A stretch of DNA of 64,000 nt from Hordeum vulgare subsp. vulgare (Eukaryota > Streptophyta > Magnoliopsida > Poales > Poaceae): the NCBI RefSeq assembly GCF_904849725.1, contig NC_058521.1, positions 337,946,638 through 338,010,637 on the forward strand, in the 5' to 3' direction. The notes beneath the pieces are model-generated. The model had not been told where the DNA came from, searched no databases, and worked only from the letters and a program-made list of their open reading frames with translations. Shown here piece by piece: positions 46,301 through 58,490 of the stretch (position 1 is the first letter of the stretch; the number at the start of each line of letters is the position of its first letter). The translations under genes and the position numbers were made by a program.

Positions 46301-47115
46301 TGTTCAGCTATCAACAACCAGTTTCTACCAAAATTCCAGCATCATCTACAGAAGCAGATTCCAGAACATCAACAGTTCCAATTGACTCCATTCATCACTC
46401 AACCGATAGCCTAGATACTTCTTCTGCCATCGAAAGATTTTGCTGGGATGTAATCTGGATAGTTTCTTCTGATAAAGTTTGTTCTGTTCTGCTGCAACAA
46501 CAAATCCTGAACGACGATGCACGTTTCTTCCACTGTGCAGATCAACAAATACATCCTAGCAGGAATATAATCATATAATATAATGCCATTTTTGCACCCA
46601 CAAGAAAGAGAATCAGATAGGCATGGATAATGCTCGAGAGAGCAATTCCCAGCTAAAGAATTAGAGAGAGAAATGTCCAGCAACTTACATCTCACGGCCA
46701 AGGGGTACGAAGGCTATCTGCTGCAGCTTTGCCAGCTCGCACTGTGTGTCATGGGCGCAGAAGCTTGAGGCTAGCCAGTGGCTGGCAGCGACTAGGGTGG
46801 TGCTCATAGCAGAGCAGGCCGCAGATCGGGAATCAGCAAGATGCGTGTAGATGAGGAGAGGTTGTCTGTTGGGGAGGGGAGGGGAAGGTGAGATCTGTGC
46901 ATACCTGGGAGCAGAGGAGGAGGCGGGGGAGCAGGTGCCGGGATTTCCCCAGCGATTTCCTCTGGCGGCGGAGGGGGAGCCGAAGATGGCGTCGGAAGGA
47001 TGAGGGACGGTGGTGGCGGCGGCGCCATGGATCGGCAGGATGAAGACACATTCCTAGCGATTTCTCCAGCGATTTCCTTGGACGGCGGTGGCGGTGGCGG
47101 TGGCGGCGGCGCCAT
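43389..47115 (-). CDS. hAT transposase (BED zinc finger, RICESLEEPER-like), five coding exons
   Basis: Predicted exons on the minus strand are 47115-46905, 46045-45925, 45841-45649, 45548-45356 and 45250-43389. All four introns are GT-AG (donors GTATGC, GTAAGT, GTCTGG, GTGAGT) and the phases join without a stop, giving 859 codons plus stop. Exon 1 is proline-rich with a doubled EIAGEI motif. Exon 3 is highly charged (Lys/Glu/Arg). The last exon has a BED finger (CNHC then HLAAC, about 45085-45175) and the hAT catalytic core (TTDMWTSNQ, LDNVAVN, CACHVLNLIVQ, PTRWNST). The C-terminal dimerisation domain has SKYPILSCIARDVIAVPAS, then PSESAFSTG with the likely catalytic Glu. If exon 1 is wrong, ATG 46028 still gives 783 codons. 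It would cut and paste hAT DNA, or be domesticated. Confidence 0.75.
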
Positions 47116-47309
47116 TGATCGGGAGCGGGATGGACCTGGGGATCGGGAGGCGACGGTGCGGTGGACTACCGATGGGCTTTTCTGGGCTATCCATTTATCT
47201 CAGTTAATTTTTATGGGTGTCCACAAAAGTCATTTAAATTTTTTTTGGTGGATGGCATATGTGGGACTAGTGGGTCCGAGCGCCATTTACATCCCTAGCT
47301 CTGCCACTG

Positions 47310-49480
47310 CCGCGCTCGTCCTGACTCACCTTCTGCCGGTGGACCCATTCACTGCAGTCTCCCGTGTTACTGCGTCGGGCTCTGCATCGTCGCTAGTCTG
47401 CCTCGCCATGGAGCTCGCTCGAATCTCCCGCGTGCCTCCACCGGAGAAGCTCCATCTCGCCGGATTTTCCACCTCCACCGCAAGGTCGTCTCACTCTCCT
47501 CTGCTCGTGCGTATTCCCTTCTTCCCTTCCCCTGTTCCCTCATCTCTCTCTCTCTCTCTGCATGCCCAGGAGCCATGGAGCTTGCTTCTTCGCAATCAGC
47601 CCCCGCGCCCGCACGGGATCTTCCCCGACCCCGCGTGTGTCACCTCTAGGAGGCCCAGCAACCCGCAATAGCCATGAACAGCCCCAACCTCGTTCATCCG
47701 GCTCCTCCAACCCCAAGATCCCCTTCATTCTACCGGAGCAAGTTGTGCCGCCGCACCAACAACCCCCAACCACGGCAACAGAGCGATCCATCTCTCTGTT
47801 TGTCTGCTTTCAGATTTGTTCAGCTAGCAACAGGGTGTACTACTTCAAGGGCAGAATGCATATTTATCATAATTCCATCATAGCTCAAGTGGTTGGACAT
47901 TGGCTATGGTGGCTCAATTCCCTCCTAAGGTCCTGGATTCGAAACCCACGCACACAAAATTTTGCGTGATGTTCTTTAATGTTGCACACACACACTGCCT
48001 TGTTTCTTTTTTTTTGCGTACACACGCACATAAGCTTGGGCCTAATATGCAGCTCGCCAGTGTACTCTACTGCAATCTGGCCCATGTTCTATTTTTTTTA
48101 CCTTGGGATGAATTTACTAATTGATCAAGAAAATGGTTTAACAGATTGGTACCTCAAGTTCATGCATTTAATAACTAATCAACTGTGCATCCAAATAGTA
48201 AATTCATCCCAAGGTAAGCCTTGTTTCTATTTTTTTGCATACACACGCACATAAGCTTGGGCCTAATATGCAGCACGCCAGTGTACTCTACTGCAATCTG
48301 GCCCATGTTCTATTTTTTTACCTTGGGATGAATTTACTAATTGATTAAGAAAATGGTTTAACAGATTGGTCCCTCAAGTTCATGCATTTAATAACTAATC
48401 AACTGTGCATCCAAATAAAACATGTCATGTATATATAAAATCATTAGAATTTAGTCTAGATTCACAATATTCAACTTTTGTATATGTTTAAAATGTTTAA
48501 ACGGGTTGTTTGTATTAATTTGTATAGATGCCATGTTCAAATGATTTATTTCATAACTAAATAACCGTAGATTTGATTAAAATGAATTATATGTGTAACT
48601 TGTCTAGAAAAATATGTAGAATAACATGGTGCATTTTATTTTCCTGTTTAATAAATATGCAATATGGTTATGTAAAACAAGACCAAAATTTTATTTTGCA
48701 TGTGGGGTCGTTTTGGAAATGTTATACGTTATTTTCGACGTCATTTGAAATGCCTACATGATGTAGTCGTTTATGCTCCACCTCTTGCCATGTTTAACAA
48801 CATTTAAACTTGTTGGGTATATAAACGAGTGTGAACTAAGTAAATTGATCGTGGAGTTTCATCAATATGAACCGTTGTATATTGAGCTTCACTTAACTTG
48901 TAGTATTTAATGGTTGTATCGTTCCATGGCATGCCTATTTAAAGCGGACATGCATCAAATTTGATTATGCGTCATGTCATGAATATGGTGTGGTGTTTAC
49001 CGTGTAATTTGTTTGTTTTCATAATTGCTTCTTCTCGATAGAGTTCTGAAAGCGTACAGAGTGTATGGACCCGTTCGACTATGCTCGTTTGTCTACTTCA
49101 TGGATTCATTCTTCTTCCAAGCGAGATCTGAGGCAAAATGATGTTTGCCCTGGATACCATTACTATCATTGCCATGCTAGTTGTCTCGTTTCTATCACTA
49201 AGGCTCGCTTCCTACCACCTGTTTGTCAAGCCTCCCAAATGCCCTCATCAGCCTCTAACCCTTCTCCTACCCAGGAAACCATTGTTTGGCTATGTTACCG
49301 TCTGCTCAACCCTTCTTATAGTGTTGCTAGTTGCAGGTGCAAGTTGTTTCCATGTTACAACATGGATATCCTAGGATATTAGAGTACTTTTGGTATTTAA
49401 TTTAATACACCTATATACTTGGTAAAAGGTGGGAGACTTGGACTTTTTCTCGGTGTTTTGTTTCACATTTTCCACCCTAG
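47310..49480 (+). mobile_element. LARD-type LTR remnant (left part), no gene
   Basis: A GC-rich block (about 47310-47800) is followed by an AT-rich tail, the layout of the other large LTRs here. It continues at 62890 after the Athila-like insertion. Frames in the GC-rich part overlap on both strands and lack motifs. A frame of 105 codons at 49065-49382 has two hydrophobic stretches but no recognised family. The left end is not visible and may have been lost next to the hAT end. Confidence 0.4.
47997..48417 (+). repeat. 200-bp direct duplication joined by an inverted 20-mer
   Basis: Copies 47997-48197 and 48218-48417 are nearly identical, starting GCCTTGTTTCT and ending GTGCATCCAAATA. The spacer is the exact reverse complement (48197-48216) of the 20-mer TACCTTGGGATGAATTTACT at 48099-48118. 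A second direct copy of that 20-mer lies near 48319. Confidence 0.8.
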
Positions 49481-50882
49481 TGATACGTCTCTAACGTATC
49501 TACTTTTCCAAACACTTTTGCTCTGATTTTCACCTCTAATTTGCATGATTTGAATGAAACAAACCTGCACTGACGTTGTTTGCAGCAGAACTACATTGGC
49601 ATTATTTTTGTAGAAAAATAATAGTTCTCAGAATTGGTCGGAACTTTTTGTGAATTATTTCTGGCATTTATAAGAATTATGGAGCAAAGACCAGCCGAAG
49701 AAACACTGTCAGGGGGCCACAAGCCAACACGGCTCCCCCCAAGGTCGTGCCTTGATGGCTTGTGGGGCTCACGTGGATCCTTTGACCCTAATTCCAGTTC
49801 TATTAAATCACATCTTTGGAGAGAAAAAATCAGAGAATTTATCATCACGTTTCACGAGACGGAGGTGCCGCCACCTCATGTTCTTCCTTCGGAGAGCTGA
49901 TGCGGATTCTGTTTGGGGCTCCGTAGAGGGGGATTCGTCACCTTGTCATCGCAAACCCTTCTTCATCAATACCTCCATGATGCTCACCATCGAGTAATTC
50001 CTTTGTAGGCTTGCTGGACAGTGGTGGGATTGGATGAGATTGATCATGTAATCGAGTTAAGTTTGATAGGGCTTCATCCCTAGTATCTAATATGTTCTGA
50101 GATTGATGTTACTATGACTTTGCTATGCTTAATGCTTGTCACTAGGGCCCGAGTACCATGATTTTAGATCTGAACCTAATATGTTTTCATGAATATGAGA
50201 GTGATTTGGATCCTATCTTGCAAGTTGTGGATACCTATTCCATGTCTTGATCCGGATACCCCAAGGTGACAATAATTGGGATTATTTCTGGTGATTGTCG
50301 TAGTTTGAGAAGTTCATGTATTCAACATGTGTTAATGCTTTGTTTTGGCACTATTAAAAGGAGGCCTTAATATCCTTTAGTTTTCAATAGAACCCCACTG
50401 CCACAGGAGGGTAGGACAAAATATCTGATGCAAGTTCTTATCGCAAAAGCACGTATGACTATATATAGAATACATGCCTACATTATATTGATAAATTGGA
50501 GCTAGTTATGTGTCACCCTAGTGTGTAACTATTACATGATCTATGTCATCTAAATTATTATCCATCATCGATCCACATGTCTATGTTTGCATATACTAAA
50601 TATTCATAAGTTACTACTATTGCTACTACTGTCACACCTGCTACTCAATTGCTACTGTTACTATTGTTACCAAAATTCATGGTATCACTGTTACTGTTAC
50701 TACTATCATTTGTTGTGCTACGAAATCTTTGTTGTAGAGAGATATCCCAGGTGCTGTTGAATTGACAACTCAACTGTTACAGCCAATAAATATTCTTCCG
50801 CTCCCCTTGTGTCAAATGAATAAATATGGGTGAAATAGTACCCATGAAGACTGTCCCGATCCCCTATACTTGTGGGTTATAA
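49481..50882 (+). mobile_element. 5' LTR of the older Athila-like element
   Basis: TGATACGTCTC to GTGGGTTATAA (CA lost by mutation), 1402 bp. It has the hairpin (GGGGGCCACAAGCC, 49712-49725; GGCTTGTGGGGCTCAC, 49757-49772) and ATTAAATCACATCTTTGG (49803-49820) downstream. Confidence 0.85.
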
Positions 50883-50894
50883 AGACCTTTTCTC

Positions 50895-50911
50895 TAGCGC
50901 CGTTGCCGGGA
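50895..50911 (+). promoter_or_regulatory. primer-binding site (mutated)
   Basis: TAGCGCCGTTGCCGGGA lies twelve bases after the LTR end. It is a decayed TGGCGCCGTTGCCGGGGA. Confidence 0.7.
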
Positions 50912-50958
50912 GCATAGTTTTATTTATTGTGTTGACTTCAGGATATCCAACTGTCACT

Positions 50959-53103
50959 ATGAATAATCTGAAAGATAATCAAACTAAGATCACCCCCTCT
51001 CGCACGAGAGTAGGTAAGGAACTGTCATCTAGCTCTGCTTTTTATTCACCTACTATTTTGAATAAGATTGTTACACCACCACCTGTTGATCATCCTGATA
51101 TGTAACCTGAACTTGATGATGCTACTTCTGAAATTAATCATGATACTATTGCTACATGTGTTGAAATTAAAACTGTGCCACTGAGTGAATTAATTGATGC
51201 TCATATTGCTAGAGCTAGCGAACTTGAAAATGTTGGAACCAATGAAGACCTTAAATTACCTGTTAGACTTCATCATCCTAATAGATATGAACTACCTTAT
51301 GTACCTGAAGGTTACGTTATGGATGGTGAGGTAGGTAGAGATTTTCTTGCTTGCAAAGATAGAGATGATTTGAAAAGGTTACTATGCAAACTAGAAGAAA
51401 AATTTGTGATGGAGAAAATGAAACATGATCCTAAATTTGCTACTTCTCCTATATTCGTCACTGATAAGGACTATGAATTTTTTTCGACCATGAATTAATT
51501 CCTATAGTAAAGTTTGAACTTTTTCATGGTTATGAAAATGAAACTATGGTCGGACATCTTATGAAACTGAATGATATTGCTGCTTTGTTCACCAATAATG
51601 AAAAGATACACTACTATTATATCCTTAAACTTTTTTCCTTCTCACCAAATGGCGGGGCCAAGGAATGGTTTCTTTCTCTTTCTCCTGGTTGTATGTTTTG
51701 TCCCTAGGATATGCTTTATTACTTCTCTCAAAAATATTTTCCTGCTCATAAGAAACACGCTGCTTTATAGGAAATATTTAACTTTGTTCAAATTGAAGAA
51801 GAGAATCTCCCTCAAGCTTGGGGGAGGCTTCTCCAGTTACTCAAAGCTTTGCCTGATAGTCCTCATGAGAAGAATTAAATTCTTGATATCTTTTATAATG
51901 GGCTAACTAATGCTTCTAGGAATTTCTTAGAGAGTTGTGCTGGTTGTGTTTTCAGGGAGAGAACAATTGCACAAGCAAAAGAGTTACTAAATAACATAAA
52001 GCAAAATACCGTTATTGGACACTCCCTGAACCACCATCGGAACCTATTCAAAAGAAGAGAGGTATTCTATTCCTCAGCCCTGAAGATATGCAAGAAGCAC
52101 AAAAGATCTTTGATGGAGAAAGGTATTGAAATTGATGATGGCAAGAAATAACCACCAATTGAAGAAATACATGGATTTGATACCTTGACATAGCTAGTAG
52201 AGGTAAAGTCTCTCCCATCTTTTACTGAAAATGGTATTCCTTATGCTAAGACGACCAAACAATGCATGGATGAATTTGACAATTAGATTGTTAAAGAAGA
52301 ACACTTCAATAAATATGTTAAGAATCAATCGAATAATAATGCCATGATGATAGATTGCTTAAGTGGCTTGATGTTTAGAGTTTCTAATGATGTGAAAGAT
52401 CTAGGTAAGCACGCTTATATGGTTCACACCCAACTAGATCAAGTAGCCAAGTCAAAAAATGATTTGCTTGCTGAGATGAGTAATATTAATGATCATGTTG
52501 TTAGAGTAATGAATAGACGAGGTAGAATGACTCAGGAACCGCTTTTTCCTGAAGGTCACCCTAAAAGAATAGAACGGGATTCTAAAAAAATTAATGATGA
52601 AACTCCTAGTCCCACTAAGAAAAAGAAAAAGAAAAATGATAGGACTTTGCAAGCCCCTAGTGAACCTGATATTGAGAAACCTACTGAGAATCATAATGAT
52701 GTTTCTATTCCTGATGCTTAGACCCAATCTGGTAGTGAAATGAACTAACTAATGATGATAATGATTTTCATATAGAAGATCCACCAGGTGGCAATAAGGA
52801 ATCTAATAATGATGTTGAGATAGAACCTGCTGAGTGTCTTGATAACACACCTCCTAAAAATAAATGTTATGATGAGAGAGACTTCTAAAAGTAGGGAGGA
52901 TGAAGATTTTGAACACTTTGTTGAAATGATTAGACCTCTCTTTTTGTGCACTCGCTTGACTAATATATTGGAAATGCCTCCATATGCTAAATACATGAAG
53001 GATATAATTACCAATAAAAGAAAGATACCCAAAACTGAAATTGCTACTATGCTTTCTAATTACTCTTTTGATGGTGGAATACCTAAGAAGGAGGGAGATC
53101 CAT
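50959..53103 (+). pseudogene. gag of the older Athila-like element (broken)
   Basis: Starts MNNLKDNQTK. A TAA stops the frame at 51103-51105, and further stops and frameshifts follow (near 51497, 51705, 51768, 51878 and others). Gag features remain, such as YYILKLF near 51610 and YPEGHPKRI-like FPEGHPKRIERD near 52550. The order follows the intact copy at 21889-24642. The solo LTR cuts the gene just before its protease domain. Confidence 0.85.
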
Positions 53104-56100
53104 TGCCACACCCTGGATTTTGTCCGTGTCTTTTTATTTTGTTTTTCTTTGGATTTTTCTTGAGATTTATTTTTTTTGGTTGTGTGGCTAGGAACCTTGG
53201 GAAATTCATCTCTTCCTAATCTCCAAAGGGGCTTGTCAATATAAAATCCATCCCAAGATCATGTAATTTCCATCTTAGCCCTAAGCCAAATTCTTTTTGG
53301 TGGGAATATTCCTTTTTCTATTAAACGAATAATTCATTTTACTCTAGGTTGTGAAGCAACCTATATTTATATCCCTCCCAAAATTCCCAAATAATTGCCA
53401 TATATTGTTTCTGTCATATCTTTCTCAAATATGTCAAAATTCTTCATTGTCTAGTTAACAAATAATTCGAGGATATTCCTTTTCCTATTCTGACCTGAAT
53501 GGCACTTTGTGAAGGAAGTGTAACTTTTGTATTCTTGTTTGCCCTCAAACATTTTGTGAACTCTTTCTTATCGATATAATTGCCTCATGCCAAAATTTAA
53601 CTTCATTTGCCTAGTAAATATTCCTCAGCTATTTTCCAAAGTTTATGTGTTAGAAAGTAAATTTGTGAAGGAGGTACTAGCTAGGAATATCCAATTGAGT
53701 TGAAATGTTGAAATGACCTCAATATGCTCAAATAATAGCCCTCCTGCAAATTTGAGAATCATTCCATCATCCATGTGAGCCGAGCATCAAATCTTATTTT
53801 CTACTCATATTTTCAGTTTGTGAAGAAACTATATTTCGTATTGCTTCATTATTGCTGAAAATTTACTAGGACATGCTCCTACCCATACAAACCCTCTCTC
53901 CAAAATTTGAGATCATTATATTTAGCCATTTTCCCTCTGCTTTTTTGTAAGTTTTTGTCCAGATTGAAGCATTCTGAAGCAAGTACCATTTTGGTGTATC
54001 CAAATGGTATGAAACTTTACAATGCCTTCATATGTCCAAATCATTCATCTCCTCCGAAATTCATCTCAATCCAATAATCTGTGTGAGTGCTACTTCATCA
54101 TCTTCATTTTTGTCTGGTGTGGTTCCTTGTATAGAAAGTGCCACCTAGACTTGCTCTTTTGAGTAGAAACTTGGCCAAGATGGTGACCTTAGCGGTTGAT
54201 CAAACTCAGCCAAAGCTTGGCATCATTCACGAGTTGTGTCTCCCCCAGAAAACTACAAACACTTTGTTGTTCTATTGTCTTCAAGCAAGTTGTGGTCATA
54301 TCCATGGTTCCTATTCTTGTTCATTTGCGCTTTGGCACTCACTCGTGTCTGACCAATCTCCCGGACAAGGTTTGCTGATCAGAGGACGGGTCATCGTCGC
54401 GTTCCCTAGCACCCTCGACACCTAGCCATGTCTAGGAGCATCCCCTCGTCGCCGCCCTCGCCCTGGACCCATCTCCCTCTCCTCTTTCTTCGTCCTCTCA
54501 CACCGGCAGCCATGCTTGTGGGCGCACATTGTCCATGGTGGCCCACCAGACTTTTCCCTCCCCGTGTATGCCCCCTCTGTGCCCCTGTTGATCCCCTGAC
54601 CTTCTCTAGTCGTCATCCGAGCTTGGCTGCAAGTGCACATGTATGCAGACACGTCGGAGCAGTGGTCATGCATCCGCGGAAGTGTCCAACTCAGCTACTC
54701 CCCTCGCATCTATTTAAGTTCTCCCCAAGGTCTCCCAACCTCACCAGTAGCCTCTCCTATTCCCTCTTCACCTCCCAAACCCATCCAATCATCCCCGGAT
54801 CCCTCCTCGCTCGCCATTGTCGCCACGGCCGCCTCGACCTCCTCTCAAATTCGGGCTCCAGGACCTCTCCCTCCCACCTAGCATCCTCCAGTAGATACCC
54901 CGCGGTCCAGTGAACCTCCCCTTCCCATCGTTGTTTCCCAAGGACACCGATTGCCGCGTTCCCAAAGTCCGGCTGACGCCAATGTCCGTCGAATCCTCCT
55001 GCTGTCGTTGCTCTGGTCCTCCATGGCGGTCACCCATGCCACCGGTGGAAGCATCACCCCATCCCGAGACCGTCGGTGCACTCACCTCGGTCGGAGGTGG
55101 CCGGAGGCACCAGGGCTAGCGTCGGCCGCGCCTCTGCCACGCCTCTCCTGCGCCCGTCGAGAGGAAGAAGAAGGAGATAGAGGAAAGAGAGAGGTCAACG
55201 TGGGCCCCTCCCATCAGCGAGAGAAGCCCCGGGCCCGCGCCGAGTAAGTGGAAATGTATTCCATAGGAATACAATTTCCCTTTCTAAAAGCGCATCGTGC
55301 TTCTTTTGCGGCTCTGAAGGCATTTTCATTTGCTAAAGGCATAATTTCCCGGTAGGCATTTTTTGTCTAGTCAGTCAGGGGCTGGTTTGTAAATATTTTT
55401 TTACAGACTAGTCCCTGACATTCATCCGTCAATATCTCCGTGACCGTAACTCGAATCAACCCCCTTGCGAGAGAAGTGTTTCCGGCTTATCTTTCTCCGA
55501 GCCTCTCGTACTTCTCCCTGGTGGTCCCTTCACCCCAGGCAAGCCATGACACACACTTGCATGCTGGGCTAGCAGTATCCATGGTTACCACTCGAATATT
55601 TAATAATAGTTTGCTCGGTTACTACTGTTATTCTTGTTTTGGCTATGCTTGTGGATCCATGCTTATCATCATGCTATATTGTTATGCACCCTATTAGTTA
55701 GGTGACTACTTGCTAGTATTATTCTCATATGCCATGCTTGTTAGTAGTACATGCTAGTAATACTAATGTTCTCTGAGGCATTATTATCTTCTATTATGAA
55801 AAGTACATGTGTTATGCATGACCATTGCTATGCCATCTTCATCTGCATCTAGTGGACTAAGTGCCTTATTATTGTTGATGCTAATCCTTGTTAAATTGTT
55901 ATACTTCGCATCCATGTTCATGTTCATATCACGCTCATATGCATGTTCATTTCATCATGTTATTATTATGACTCAACTCATTACATTCAAGTTAAACCGG
56001 ACTTTAATAAAACTTGAACATCTGTTGGCCGAGTCATAGTGCCATTGAGACGAGCTCACCACTTCAGCCACACATGCCTGTATGTGAAGGCCTTAATGCG

Positions 56101-57236
56101 GTTTATTGTCATGCCTCTCCTTGGTGCCTCCAACTAGGGAAGGTTAGGTGTGTGTGCTACCCTGGCCCGGTAGGCGGCAATAACCTTGTGAGCCCAAGTT
56201 GTGTTTTGCCATGACGGTGGCCGTTGGATGTCGAGAGTGGCATTATGCCACCCATGACTGATCCGAAAGGGGAGTTTGTTGGAGTGCATGGGAGAGTGTC
56301 ATTCAATAGATTGGTTTTGTCGGGACGCCGTTGGTCCACCAAATGGGACACACGGCCTTGGGTTCTGTAGTGTGGGTACAGTGAACTAACCTCTACAAAG
56401 TGTATAACTATCGATAGCCGTGCCCGCAGATATGGGCCCAGTTTGTAGTAGGTCACACTATGATTCAATAGTATTAATAAACTGTGTAATAAACAACCTT
56501 GGTTCGATGAGGAAAGAATTTGGTTGATCTTTATGTGATCATGCGAGGATCACAGTGGTATCAATGATATCGAAGTTGGTTAATATTTTGGTGTCATGTG
56601 GTAATCCCGGGTAAAGATCAAGATCCTTGTCATGTGATGATTACTATGGTATTGTGATACCAACCTTCATTTGGTCCGGAGTTTGTCGTGTGATATCCAT
56701 GATGGTAAGTTGATACATGTGGTGGTTACGAGGTAACCTCCAAATAGAGTAAGTTGAATCAAGATAGTGTAAACATGCTGCATATCGTCAAGTTCATATG
56801 TTCATGCCATGCTTATATTGTCCTAGTGATATCATGTTCATCACTGTTTAAACCTGTAAATGCCATGCTATTGTTTGTCTTCGTTGCTTTGGTTGTTGTG
56901 AGCTTGCAAGTACATTCAAAGTACTCACCTGGCGTGTCAAGCCAGTTTGCAAGTCATGCCATGATGGATTGCCTGTTGAGTTTGCAAGCTAGGATAACCG
57001 TTCCAGCCAGAGACCCTATGGAGTGGAGTCAATTTCCATCGTTGTTGTTCCGCTCCTAGAAGTTATTCTGTTGCTAGCATTGAACTACCTGAGTAGGTGT
57101 AGTGTTTTCGTGCCATTGTAATTTGTTCTGATATCAGAACCATTATATCTGTATCATTTGTAATAAAGATTTGATTTGTTTTATGCCAAGCAATGTCGTA
57201 TTCCAGAAGACATTATGTCTGGGCCGGGGTGCCACA
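53104..57236 (+). mobile_element. 4.1-kb solo LTR of LARD type
   Basis: It begins TGCCACACCCTGG and ends CCGGGGTGCCACA, giving an inverted TGCCAC-type start/end pair, and no internal region is present. The order is an AT-rich start, a TATA-like CTATTTAAG (54709) in a GC-rich block (54380-55250), then a long AT-rich tail. It splits the gag-protease frame. A clear 5-bp target copy is not seen (TCCAT/AGCGT), so one edge may be off or mutated. Frames in the GC-rich block (for example 54428-54913) are not convincing genes. Confidence 0.65.
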
Positions 57237-57755
57237 AGCGTTGGTATACCCATAGTACCTTGCTCTATTAAAAGAAATTATGTTAAAACTCATTTATGTG
57301 ATTTAGGAGCTGGTGTTAGTTTTATGCTTTACTCCCTTTACAAAATACTTGAACATGATAAGCTTATACCTACTGAGATATATTTACAAATGGCTGATAA
57401 ATCCATTGCCTTACCTATCGGAATTTGCGAGGAAGTCCCCATTGTGGTTGCAAATGTTACTATCTTAACAGACTTTGTTATTCTTGTTATGCCCGAGGAT
57501 GACAATATGTTGATCATCCTTGGGGGGCTGTTATTGATTGGGACAAAAGTAAGATCACTTTTCATGTTAATTAATAGCAAGAAACATACGGTGCATTTTT
57601 CGAAGAAGCAAACTTGGATTAATAATATTAATGTCATTGAGCCTATTCGCGCGGTCATCATTTGATATTTTACCATCCCTCTACCTACCGTCAAGAAAAA
57701 TAAATACTATAATCTTATTGTGGGGGATGTGCAAATCACCATTGAGGTAATGTAG
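57237..57755 (+). pseudogene. protease part of the older Athila-like element
   Basis: The continuation of the split polyprotein. VPCSIKRNYV, then CDLGAGVSFM (active-site Asp kept, neighbours changed), GICEEVPIVVANVTILTDFV and VRSLF are visible. The second motif VILGRPFL has become IILGGLLL. The stop TAG is at 57753-57755. Confidence 0.8.
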
Positions 57756-57929
57756 TGATATACAAAAATTCTTCGGTTTCATGTTTATCGAAAGCGACTA
57801 TTAATAAGACTTCATCAACCTTATTAATGGATCTTTGTCGAAAAACATGTGATTAATGAATTGAGTATTAACAACTCTCTATTTCCCAAGTTTATTCACT
57901 GTTCTCTAGGTAAATAAAAGTAAAAGGCC

Positions 57930-58267
57930 ATGATTAATCTGTTTTCTGGAATGCAGTAAAAGTCTGAGAACGCAGTAAAATTTTAACATGATTTTTTCTG
58001 GAATAAATCAAAAAAATTGGCATAAAAATGAAAGTAGGGAGACACACTTGTGTGCCACAAGCCAATAGGGAGCGACTCCCTGGTCACGCCCTAATGGCTT
58101 GTGGGACCCATAGGCCCCCCTAGATTATCTCTTTAACTCACATCTTCGTGTGCCTCCATAAATTTTTTCTAGCTCTCTCTCTCCCGTTTCTTCCTCCAGA
58201 ACTCAAATTTTCGATCTCTTTGCTCGAACCCCCGTTGTCGAAACTGTTTTGAGGAAATTGTTCCTTG
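57930..58267 (+). promoter_or_regulatory. internal LTR-like module upstream of the second ORF
   Basis: In LTR order it has TCTGAGAACG, TTTTTTCTGGAAT, TGTGCCACAAGCCAATAGGG (58051-58070), GGCTTGTGGGACCCAT (58096-58111) and TTTAACTCACATCTTCG (58132-58148). The last matches ATTAAATCACATCTTTG of this element's 5' LTR. It is the same arrangement as at 24840-25173 in the younger element. Confidence 0.6.
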
Positions 58268-58486
58268 GTATGTGACTCCTCCATCTCTCCAATTAGTGTT
58301 TTATATTTGGCATAAAATATTGTACTTGGTGCTACATAAAATGAGCTTTCATGTTAAATTCTTTAAGTTCCAAGTAGCATGAATGGTTGATATAGCCTCT
58401 AAGTGTCCATATGAGTACTTTCTATCATTCTCATAAATTTTATTGAAATATTTCAAGACCCAAAAATTTCAAAAATTTGTGCTTAG
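58268..58486 (+). other. candidate intron before the second ORF
   Basis: Donor CCTTG|GTATGTGACTCC; acceptor GTGCTTAG|GGAG, four bases before the ATG. Its 219 nt compare with 221 nt in the younger element. Confidence 0.45.
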
Positions 58487-58490
58487 GGAG

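Larger units (their letters stand above)
14955..47309 (-). mobile_element. hAT DNA transposon (split by nested retroelements; ends tentative)
   Basis: The transposase gene at 43389-47115 marks an hAT element. Candidate ends are GAGGGGTGGACCCAGG at 14955 and, inverted, CAGTGGCAGAGCTAGG ending at 47309. Both resemble the plant hAT end CAGGGGCGGAGCCAGG, and they match each other at about 10 of 16 bases. The expected 8-bp target duplication is not seen (TTTATGTC left, CCGCGCTC right), so at least one end may be rearranged. Another hAT-like end (GGCTCTGTCTC to 42250) could instead pair with 14955 as a ~1-kb non-autonomous copy. Without the Copia tower (15804-42117) the hAT would be about 6 kb. Confidence 0.45.

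Noticed and set aside
49065..49382. Small hydrophobic protein in two overlapping frames
   Set aside because: No family recognised, overlapping frames, and it sits in presumed LARD-type LTR.
54428..55247. Frames in the GC-rich block of the solo LTR
   Set aside because: Ser/Pro-rich translations without motifs, overlapping on both strands.
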